A stretch of DNA of 64,000 nt from an uncultured Lachnospiraceae bacterium (lineage in GTDB: Bacteria > Bacillota > Clostridia > Lachnospirales > Lachnospiraceae), in contig CAMOJK010000002.1 in the NCBI GenBank assembly GCA_946616835.1, positions 18,564 through 82,563 of the forward strand, written 5' to 3'. The position numbers and the translations under genes were made by a program. The notes beneath the pieces were generated by a model. It worked only from the letters and a program-made list of their open reading frames with translations, was not told where the DNA came from and did not search any database. This document shows, one piece after another, positions 33,283 through 41,014 of the stretch; within the stretch, counting starts at the first letter, position 1, and every line of letters starts with the position of its first letter.

Positions 33283-34266
33283 TTACTTTACGAACAGCAA
33301 TGTGAGAGTGCTTATTGCTGTCTGAATAATGAGAAATCTCCATACAACCTGGGGATCTTCCCACCTGTTTCCTTCCTTGAAGGATTTGCGGACATGGTCG
33401 TGAAGCGGTGTACGGATCTTTTTCATAAATGTCGGATCCTTCATACGGAAGACTTTCTTAGCTATGCGAAGGACTGTCAGCTTGAAAAGTCCCAGGCCGC
33501 CGTCAAAGATCATTACTATTGCAAAAGGTATGAATAAGAACGGATCATGTGATTTCAGTGCGACTATGGCGACTAATAGTCCTATCGCTCTGGAGCCTGC
33601 GTCACCCATCAGTACGGTACTCGGTTTTGTATTGAACCAGAGGTATGCAAGGAGTACTGCAATAAAAAGCATTATGCTGTTCCGGCTTTCGACAGAAAAA
33701 AGTTTCTCAGGCAGCAGCATAAAAGAACCCAGCGTGACTATGGACAGAGAGCCGCACAGGCCGTCCACTCCGTCGGTACAGTTGACTACATTTATACTTC
33801 CGAATACCAGCAGTACTATCAGCAGTCCATACAGCCATACAGGAATGGAAAAACTTACATCCACAAGTGCCAGCGTAACAGTGTTTTCATTAAAATAAAG
33901 AAAACTTGCAGCCGTGAGAACGGCAATGCCGGTATCGAGAATGCCCTTGGTGAGATTACCCCAGGGCTTTTTTGATGCATCATCAAAGAAGCCTGTGAGC
34001 ATTACTGCCACTAGCAGAGTCAGGTAGCAGCCCCTTTCAACAGACAGGGGCATGAACATAAGCATGCAGAGTACATAAACGATTATCAGTATTATCCCGG
34101 CACCCCTTGCTTTACCTTTTGAATTGGCACCGTTAACCGCAAAAGCCCGTCCCATATCCTGCGGAAGCTTCTTCTTCAGAAACTTTATCGAAAAAAATGT
34201 CAGCAGAAAAGTGACAGCAAAAGCCATGGGCATAAGAAAAATTGTATCTGATATCAAGTTAACCAT
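33283..34266 (-). CDS. MraY/WecA-family phospho-sugar transferase
   Basis: This 327-residue membrane enzyme has about nine to ten helices and transfers a sugar-1-phosphate to undecaprenyl phosphate. The motifs are present: FFDDASKK (Asp-Asp), NVVNCTDGVDGLCGSLS and STVLMGDAGSRAIG. TPLHDHVRK takes the place of the PLHHH loop of MraY, with the middle His replaced by Asp. Sequence is closest to MraY, but the gene is not in a division/cell wall cluster and is divergent at the His loop. It may be a paralogue for another lipid-linked glycan. It converges on the protease gene. Confidence 0.85.
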   Translation of the reverse strand: MVNLISDTIFLMPMAFAVTFLLTFFSIKFLKKKLPQDMGRAFAVNGANSKGKARGAGIILIIVYVLCMLMFMPLSVERGCYLTLLVAVMLTGFFDDASKKPWGNLTKGILDTGIAVLTAASFLYFNENTVTLALVDVSFSIPVWLYGLLIVLLVFGSINVVNCTDGVDGLCGSLSIVTLGSFMLLPEKLFSVESRNSIMLFIAVLLAYLWFNTKPSTVLMGDAGSRAIGLLVAIVALKSHDPFLFIPFAIVMIFDGGLGLFKLTVLRIAKKVFRMKDPTFMKKIRTPLHDHVRKSFKEGNRWEDPQVVWRFLIIQTAISTLTLLFVK

Positions 34267-34501
34267 AATGGCTTATGATACCAAAATACACGGTTGATAG
34301 CAAGGCGGGACAAAAAAGCTGCTTCTGTATTATTCAATGAGAAAGGGTTCGAAGATATCCTTAAAAATGAAATGCCCCGATGGTATAATAATTCACGACA
34401 GGAAAAACGGCGTAAACACCGTTATACTAAGCCACATGGTGTGAATCAAAAAAGCTGATTTTGGCGAATTAATCATAATATAAGATGTGGAGGAGAAAAC
34501 T

Positions 34502-34804
34502 ATGGAAAAGACAAAAGGTATCGGATTTCTTATAGGAAGTATTATTTCAGCGCTGGTAGCATTTCCTTCAGTAATAGTCGGGAGTACATTTTTTATCATA
34601 GGGGCTGTGTTTTCGGCAAATCCCGCAGGTGTTGATATTTCCTATCAGGGAGAGATGCTTCAGGGAGCTGAAGCTGTGGAAATGGCAGAAAAGCTTGGGG
34701 GTATCTTTCTGGCAATCGGCGGGGGCGGTCTTGGCATCGCACTGCTTTTCGGATTACTGTTTATCATCCTCCTTATTATCTTCTTTAAAAAGAAATCAGC
34801 ATGA
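34502..34804 (+). CDS. small membrane protein, unknown
   Basis: This 100-residue protein has two membrane helices (IGFLIGSIISALVAFPSVIV and an extended one near the C-terminus) around a short acidic outer loop, and ends FFKKKSA. GGAGGAGAAAAC precedes the ATG at 34502, so the GTG at 34487 is rejected. TGGTATAAT near 34383 may be its promoter. No family is recognised. Confidence 0.7.
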   Translation: MEKTKGIGFLIGSIISALVAFPSVIVGSTFFIIGAVFSANPAGVDISYQGEMLQGAEAVEMAEKLGGIFLAIGGGGLGIALLFGLLFIILLIIFFKKKSA

Positions 34805-34892
34805 CCTGAATATAAAACTTATGTGGGAAGTATTAATCGGCAGCATCCATTTCGGTTGCATGGCATCCAGGGATGCTGTAAAATTTTAAATT

Positions 34893-36407
34893 ATGGGTTT
34901 TGCTTCATATAAATTTCTGATGCTTTTCCTGCCCCTGACGCTGATCCTTTATTTTAGCTGTCGCCGGCTGGGAAAGAATACGATGGCAAAAGGAGTTCTT
35001 GCCGGAGCTTCTTTGCTTTTTTATTATACATATGGCTATGTTCCCCTTCTGATACTGATCGCCGACAGCATCATAAACTGGAGCCTTTCACGGGTACTGT
35101 TCGGATGCGGAAAGGATGAGGCAGGGAAGCGTAAAAAGACTCTGCTGCTGGGAGCGGGTATCGTGCTCAATGTAGCACTGCTTTTTTATTTCAAGTATTT
35201 CAATTTCTTTGCGGAAAATATTGTATGCCTCACCGGAGGAGAGTTTACCGCCCGGGATATCATACAGCCGGCAGCGATAAGCTACTATACCTTTCAGCAG
35301 ATAGCATGGCTGGTGGATTCATCAAGGGGCGAGACTAAAGGGTATGACTTACTTGATTATGCCGTCTTTATTTTCTTTTTCCCGAAGCTGATCATGGGTC
35401 CCATTATTCTGCATGAAGACTTCATGCCGCAGTTAAATGACAGCAGGCGGTTTCTTCCTGATTTTGAGAATCTTGGAAAGGGGATGATCCGGTTTACAGT
35501 CGGTTTCTCCAAAGTGCTGCTTATAGAACCGATGTTTACATTCGGTGTGGAGTACGGATTCACTGTACTTTCAGACCTGTCAATAGTGGAGGCATGGTTC
35601 TGCTCCTTTGCTTTCGCACTTCAGCTGTATTTCGACTTTTCCGGATATTGTGATATGGCAGCAGGTATAGCCACGATGATGAATCTGGATCTGCCCATGA
35701 ACTTCAACTCGCCATATAAAGCCATTTCGATAGGAGATTTCTGGAAACGCTGGCATATGTCTCTTACAAGATTCCTGCGTAAGTATATTTATTTTCCTCT
35801 CGGAGGTAACCGAAAAGGTGCCTTCCGCACATACATGAATATCTTTTTAATCTTTCTCATCAGCGGATTCTGGCACGGTGCCAGCTGGACATTTATAGTC
35901 TGGGGAGCAATACACGGTGTTATAATGATAATAGAACGCATGACCGGATTGACGGCAAGGGATAAAGCGGCAGCAGGAGCATTCGCAGCCGAAAATGATG
36001 ACGGTAATAACACAGGTGAAAAAAAACTGTTACATCATGCTGTTATTATTATACATCGCATTATCACCTTTATTGTAGTAGATATAGCCTGGGTATTTTT
36101 CCGCGCAGACAGCCTGGGGGATGCAGTCGAATTTATTAAGCAGATGTTCATTCCCGATAACATCATGCCGGATGCAGTTTTCTATAATTCCTTCGGCTTA
36201 AATGATTTTGCCTTTGCCACAAGACACCTTAATATTTTTGTGCCGATGCTTTTCGCAGGTGTTTTTGCTATTGTTTTCTTTGGAAAGAACATATACGAAA
36301 TGAAATATAAACCCACGCTGTTTACAGCGTTGATTACGGCTGTGCTTTTCCTGGCATCCTTTGTATGCCTTGGAACTGTGGCGGATTTTATATACTTCAA
36401 GTTTTAG
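34893..36407 (+). CDS. MBOAT-family O-acyltransferase (AlgI/DltB-like)
   Basis: This 504-residue multi-helix membrane protein moves acyl groups to extracytoplasmic glycans. MBOAT features are clear: LPLTLILYFSCRR at the start, YYTFQQIAWLVD, LQLYFDFSGYCDMAAGIA, GDFWKRWHMSLTRFLRKYIY, and the catalytic His region SGFWHGASWTFIVWG. The next protein-coding gene, 285 nt on, encodes an SGNH-like partner, the usual pairing for polysaccharide or teichoic acid acylation. The second structured RNA lies in the gap between them. Confidence 0.92.
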   Translation: MGFASYKFLMLFLPLTLILYFSCRRLGKNTMAKGVLAGASLLFYYTYGYVPLLILIADSIINWSLSRVLFGCGKDEAGKRKKTLLLGAGIVLNVALLFYFKYFNFFAENIVCLTGGEFTARDIIQPAAISYYTFQQIAWLVDSSRGETKGYDLLDYAVFIFFFPKLIMGPIILHEDFMPQLNDSRRFLPDFENLGKGMIRFTVGFSKVLLIEPMFTFGVEYGFTVLSDLSIVEAWFCSFAFALQLYFDFSGYCDMAAGIATMMNLDLPMNFNSPYKAISIGDFWKRWHMSLTRFLRKYIYFPLGGNRKGAFRTYMNIFLIFLISGFWHGASWTFIVWGAIHGVIMIIERMTGLTARDKAAAGAFAAENDDGNNTGEKKLLHHAVIIIHRIITFIVVDIAWVFFRADSLGDAVEFIKQMFIPDNIMPDAVFYNSFGLNDFAFATRHLNIFVPMLFAGVFAIVFFGKNIYEMKYKPTLFTALITAVLFLASFVCLGTVADFIYFKF

Positions 36408-36448
36408 AGAAAATAAAATTTGAAATTGTTGGTGATATCACAGCGTGA

Positions 36449-36678
36449 GTTCCCCGTCGTGCAGCCTGTGCTGGCGGTGTTAGAGTGAATTTAGCAGTTC
36501 TCGGAACTGCTTATGTAAAGTAGGGACGGGTCACCACGGATGGTGACCCGAGTGAACAACGCTACATGGATGTAGCGTGTGAACGGTCCCGGTTGGACTG
36601 AATATACTTAGGCAGTTCCGTAAGAACTGCTTAATGAACGGCCCCACCGCCAGAGCAGGCTGGACGGTAACGGGGAAC
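36449..36678 (+). ncRNA. structured noncoding RNA, copy B, between MBOAT and SGNH genes
   Basis: About 230 nt are closed by GTTCCCCGT/AACGGGGAAC, CAGCCTG/CAGGCTG and CTGGCGGTG/CACCGCCAG. GCAGTTCTCGGAACTGC pairs again with the later GCAGTTCCGTAAGAACTGC. The central hairpin CGCTACA-tgga-TGTAGCG, with GAGTGAACAA before and TGTGAACGGT after, is identical to copy A. Another stem, GGGTCACC/GGTGACCC, replaces CCGCC/GGCGG of copy A, so the pairing is conserved while sequence changes. The SGNH start codon is only 15 nt past the terminal stem. Confidence 0.75.
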
Positions 36679-36692
36679 GTAGGATACTAATA

Positions 36693-37772
36693 ATGAATAA
36701 AAATAACACCTGGAAAAAATTCTTCATAGAGCTGTGTGTGATCACTGCCGTATTGTTCCTGGCTGTGATAGCCCTCGTCGTCTCTTTTGATCCCTGGTTT
36801 CACTACCATGCCCCCGTAAAAGGCTTGTCCTATGTCCTTGATAACGAAAGATACCAGAATGACGGTATCGCAAGAAACTTTGAGTATGAGGGCATTATCA
36901 CCGGAACCTCCATGACCGAGAATTTCAAAACTTCCATTGCAAACGAGTGCTGGGGGATGGATTTTGTAAAGATTTCCTACGCGGGATCATATTTTAAGGA
37001 GATATCTGAGTCAACAGAGAGGGCGCTTTCGTATAATCCGGATGTGAAAGTGGTGGTATGTTCGCTGGAAATGGCGTTTATCATGTTTGATAAGGATATG
37101 GACAGTCCGGAAGTACCACACCCTGATTATATTTACGATAATAATATTCTCAACGATGTTGAGTACATTTTCAACAAGAAGGTATTAACCTATTACATTC
37201 CTGAAATCTTAGGGCGTACCATAAGAGGTGTGCCTGCGGACAGCTTTGACGAGTACTCAAGATTTGCAGATGTGCGTCCCGTGGGAAAGGATATAGTGCT
37301 GGCTCATTTCCCTAAACCATACGTGGCGGATCTGACGGTGCATCTGAGCGATGCGGAAAAAGAAATCATCAGGGATAACATCGAGCAGAATGTCATTGCA
37401 AGCGCCAAGGCTCACCCGGATGTGCAGTTTTATTATTTTATACCGCCCTATAGCGGTATCAACTGGTATAACAGCCAGATAGCGACCGGGACCTTTGACA
37501 GGTATATGGAAACATTCCGCTTCGTATCCGGTGAGTTGCTGCAGTATGACAATATCCATCTTTTCTGCTTTTACGATGACACGGACATGGTAATGGATCT
37601 GGACAACTATTCCGACGACTGTCATTTCAGCGGTGAAATCAGCGATATGATACTTGAGGAAATGTCAAAGCCGGACTCTCCCCATGAGCTGACAAAGGAT
37701 AATTATATGGAATATTTTGATAAGGTTGATGAGTTTTACAGGAACTATGATTATGAGAGCCTGTACGAGTAA
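36693..37772 (+). CDS. SGNH/GDSL-like partner of the MBOAT acyltransferase
   Basis: This 359-residue protein has one N-terminal membrane helix (FFIELCVITAVLFLAVIALV) and an extracytoplasmic domain. Candidate SGNH residues are Ser in ITGTSMTENF (in place of GDS) and the Asp/His pair in NYSDDCHFSG near residue 310. Proteins like this accompany MBOAT enzymes and complete acyl transfer to a surface polymer. The ribosome binding site (AGGA) is right after the terminal stem of structured RNA copy B, so that RNA could influence translation. Confidence 0.8.
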   Translation: MNKNNTWKKFFIELCVITAVLFLAVIALVVSFDPWFHYHAPVKGLSYVLDNERYQNDGIARNFEYEGIITGTSMTENFKTSIANECWGMDFVKISYAGSYFKEISESTERALSYNPDVKVVVCSLEMAFIMFDKDMDSPEVPHPDYIYDNNILNDVEYIFNKKVLTYYIPEILGRTIRGVPADSFDEYSRFADVRPVGKDIVLAHFPKPYVADLTVHLSDAEKEIIRDNIEQNVIASAKAHPDVQFYYFIPPYSGINWYNSQIATGTFDRYMETFRFVSGELLQYDNIHLFCFYDDTDMVMDLDNYSDDCHFSGEISDMILEEMSKPDSPHELTKDNYMEYFDKVDEFYRNYDYESLYE

Positions 37773-37830
37773 GTATAAGAAATTGTAGCTGAGAAATATC
37801 TAAACGCTGATAGTAAAACCATTGTGGTTA

Positions 37831-37839
37831 TGCTATAAT
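37831..37839 (+). promoter_or_regulatory. extended -10 promoter of the A-carrier-reductase gene
   Basis: TGCTATAAT lies 42 nt before the ATG at 37881. Confidence 0.55.
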
Positions 37840-37880
37840 ATAGCGTTGAAATTTTGCATAGATTCATCCGGGTAATTACT

Positions 37881-40835
37881 ATGAATAAAATGCTTACGGA
37901 TCTTCAGGAATTCGTTTCGGAAATAAACAAAGCATATAAGGATAAGACTGCATACCGTTATATACAGTATGACAGCATTGTGGAAAAGACCTTCAGTGAG
38001 CTGTCAAGGGATTGTTTTGCTATGGCGACCTGGCTGATGGATGCCGGGTGCAGAGGTGAAAAGATTGCTATAATCGGAGGCACTTCCTATCCGTGGATCG
38101 TCACATTTTTAGCATCTGCCATAAGCGGAAATGTAGTTGTCCCTATTGATAAACTGCTCCCAAAGGAGGAGATTCTGGGCCTGATAACCAGGGGTGAAGC
38201 CCGTATGGTATTTGTTGCCGAGGAATTTGAGCCCTGGATCAAAGATATCAAAAAGATTGATGATGAATATAAAGACAGGCGGGAGGTTTATTCCTTATCC
38301 GGCACGATGTACCGTGAGATGCTTCGCACTGAGCGTGGCAAGCTTCCCAAGGTAAAGCCGGAGGACCCCTGCCTTCTGCTCTTTACTTCCGGAACCACCG
38401 GTGCCGGTAAGGGTGTGCTCATTTCCCATAAAAATGTAGTCAGCAATATCAACGAGATCTACCGCATGGGCTATGACAAGGAAGTACCGGGTGAGCCTGT
38501 GGTCATGTCTGTTCTGCCCATATACCATACATTTGAGCTGACTGTCGGCAATCTGGGCATTCTATATACCGGAACCACTATCTGCATCAATGATAAGCTG
38601 GAGAATGTTGTTGCCAATCTGAAGCGTTTCAGCCCTTCGGTCATGGTGGTCGTGCCTGCCATTGCCGAGATGTTCTATAAAAAGATCATGGAGGCTGTGT
38701 CTTCCCCTAAATATAAAAAGAAAATAAAATTTGCCAAGCGTGTCGATGGCGCGCTTAACAAGTTGAATATAGACGCCAAGAGATCTTTGTACAAGCCCAT
38801 TTATGATGCCTTCGGCGGAAAGCTCCATACCATAGTGGTAGGAGGTTCGGCACTTCGTCCGGAGATTGCAGAGACCCTGGACAGCTTCGGTTTTCGTGTG
38901 TATCAGGGGTATGGCATGACTGAGTGTGCCCCCCTTATAGCTGCGAACTGTCCCGGGAGCGACAGGATAGGTTCCGTCGGAAAGCCTGCTTCCTATATGA
39001 ATGTCAGGATCAAAAATGAAGAGATCCAGCTTAAGGGTGATGCCGTGATGCTGGAATACTATAAGAATCCGGAGGAAAACGAAGCTGCCTTTGATGAAGG
39101 GTGGTTTAAGACCGGAGACCTTGGCTATATAGATAAGGATGGATATTTGTTCATAACCGGCCGTGCCAAGAATCTGATAATCCTTGATAACGGAAAGAAT
39201 ATATATCCTGAAGAGATCGAAGGATATCTGATGAAGATATCCGGTGTAAAGGATGCATTTGTATATGAGGACAGCGGAAAGATTTCTGCTCTGATAGTTC
39301 CCGAGAGCATGAGGGACACAACTATCCGTGTCATCAAGAATGGAATCCGGGAAATGAACGATAAGCTGCCCCCTTATAAAAAGGTGGTTGGTCTGGATTT
39401 CCGTCCCGGTGACCTTCCCAAGACTACCACCCTGAAGACAAAGCGTAATGAGGTCATGGCGTGGTTAAAGAACAAAAAGGAAGAGCGTAAGAAAGATTAT
39501 GTAGCGCCTTCCACCGCAGAGCAGAAGCGTCTCTGTGATGCAATGGAGCAGGTACTCCGCATCAGCAATGTGGGAATTAAGGATGATTTCTTCGAGCGCG
39601 GCGGTGACTCGCTGTCTGCCCTGGAGTATGCCACCATCATAGGAGTACAGGCGCAGGATATTTATGAGTTCCCTACTGTGGAAATGCTTGAGGAGATGCT
39701 CTTAAACGGCAGCTCCCAGGAAAAGAAGAAAGAAGAGGAAAAGGTGGATGTAAATTCACTTATCCGGCATAACAGTAATCTGTTTTATGAAGCGGATCCC
39801 CAGTATGTACTGCTTACCGGAGCGACAGGTTTCCTTGGTGCGCATATTTTAAGAGAGCTTTTAAGGCGCAATCTCCATGTTGTCTGCCTCGTCCGTAATA
39901 TAGACAAGCTCAAGCCTACGCTTAAGACGTATTTCCCGAAGGAATATGAGAAATTCTCTTATAAGGTGGTAAAGGGTGATATAGAGCTGGATAAGTTCGG
40001 CCTGACGGAGTCAGAGTATGAGATACTTGCAAAGAAGATCGATATGGTCTTCCATGTGGCAGCCAATGTACATCATGCCGGACATTATGAGGATTTTGAG
40101 CGTTCCAATGTAATAGGAACCCAGCATGTGATCGATTTCTGTAAGGCTGCAGGCGCAGTGCTCCAGCATACATCAACGGCCAGTGTCAACGGAGCGGGAA
40201 CGGTAGCACAGAGCAATTCCGATGCGAAGTTCGACGAGTTCTGCCTGGATATTGGTCAGAACTATGAGCAGAATGTTTACATTCATTCAAAGTATAAGTC
40301 CGAGGAACGTGTGCTTCTCGCCAGAGAGGCCGGGCTTAAGGCCAATATCTTCCGTATAGGAAACCTGACCTGGAGAAAGTCAGACGGCATGTTCCAGAAG
40401 AATGCAAGCGACAACGGATTCCTGGAGCGTTTCAAGGGATTGCTCAAGGTCAAGATGTATTCCAAAGAGCTCGCTGAGTATCCAATAGACTTTACACCGG
40501 TGGACGAGTGTGCGGAGGCATATGTGCTGCTTGCGATGAACCACCATGTAAATAATATTTACAACCTTTATAACCCGAATGTATATAATCTGGATGCGCT
40601 CTGCAAGAAGTTTATGCTTCATGCCAAGCGTGTTCCCAGGGAAGTATTTGAAATGAGCCTTAAGGAACAGATTGCCGACAAGGGAGTTATGGTGCTTTCA
40701 TTCTATAATGCGATCGCATCAGCCTCCAAGAATGTACCCATCAGTAATGAGTACACGACGGCAGAGCTTGAGAAGCTGGGCTTTAGATGGAGCAAGATAG
40801 GTCTCAGTTATCTTAAATTTATCAAGAGGCTGTAG
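37881..40835 (+). CDS. adenylation-carrier-thioester reductase protein (carboxylic acid reductase-like)
   Basis: This 984-residue three-domain enzyme starts with an AMP-binding domain (about 1-530), with LFTSGTTGAGKGV, GYGMTECAPL, KTGDLGYIDKDG and GRAKNLIILDNGKN. A carrier domain has the phosphopantetheine Ser577 in RGGDSLSALE. A reductase domain of the Rossmann type has GATGFLG at 647-653 and YIHSKYKSEE as the Tyr/Lys active site. The layout matches carboxylic acid reductases and NRPS-like reductases: the acid is activated, loaded, then released as aldehyde. The start at 37881 is preferred to 37854 because of the promoter. It stands alone. Substrate is unknown, but fatty acids are plausible. 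Confidence 0.88.
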   Translation: MNKMLTDLQEFVSEINKAYKDKTAYRYIQYDSIVEKTFSELSRDCFAMATWLMDAGCRGEKIAIIGGTSYPWIVTFLASAISGNVVVPIDKLLPKEEILGLITRGEARMVFVAEEFEPWIKDIKKIDDEYKDRREVYSLSGTMYREMLRTERGKLPKVKPEDPCLLLFTSGTTGAGKGVLISHKNVVSNINEIYRMGYDKEVPGEPVVMSVLPIYHTFELTVGNLGILYTGTTICINDKLENVVANLKRFSPSVMVVVPAIAEMFYKKIMEAVSSPKYKKKIKFAKRVDGALNKLNIDAKRSLYKPIYDAFGGKLHTIVVGGSALRPEIAETLDSFGFRVYQGYGMTECAPLIAANCPGSDRIGSVGKPASYMNVRIKNEEIQLKGDAVMLEYYKNPEENEAAFDEGWFKTGDLGYIDKDGYLFITGRAKNLIILDNGKNIYPEEIEGYLMKISGVKDAFVYEDSGKISALIVPESMRDTTIRVIKNGIREMNDKLPPYKKVVGLDFRPGDLPKTTTLKTKRNEVMAWLKNKKEERKKDYVAPSTAEQKRLCDAMEQVLRISNVGIKDDFFERGGDSLSALEYATIIGVQAQDIYEFPTVEMLEEMLLNGSSQEKKKEEEKVDVNSLIRHNSNLFYEADPQYVLLTGATGFLGAHILRELLRRNLHVVCLVRNIDKLKPTLKTYFPKEYEKFSYKVVKGDIELDKFGLTESEYEILAKKIDMVFHVAANVHHAGHYEDFERSNVIGTQHVIDFCKAAGAVLQHTSTASVNGAGTVAQSNSDAKFDEFCLDIGQNYEQNVYIHSKYKSEERVLLAREAGLKANIFRIGNLTWRKSDGMFQKNASDNGFLERFKGLLKVKMYSKELAEYPIDFTPVDECAEAYVLLAMNHHVNNIYNLYNPNVYNLDALCKKFMLHAKRVPREVFEMSLKEQIADKGVMVLSFYNAIASASKNVPISNEYTTAELEKLGFRWSKIGLSYLKFIKRL

Positions 40836-41014
40836 AGACTGAGGTCGTTTGGCACCTTGCGGCGGGGCATCCCCGGTTTGATGAACGGACCTTTCTGGCA
40901 AATCGTATCGGTAAGGATTGGTAATGAAATTACTTGAACGTGTCACGCAGAATGAATCAGACCAAGGGAGATGCCGGGTTTGTTTCGGGACGGATCCTAA
41001 GGGAAGAGGACGAA

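Noticed and set aside
34296-34440. Open frame IARRDKKAASVLFNEKGFED resembling the start of a TetR regulator
   Set aside because: The similarity is short, has no start codon or ribosome binding site, and the frame soon becomes basic nonsense. Chance cannot be excluded.
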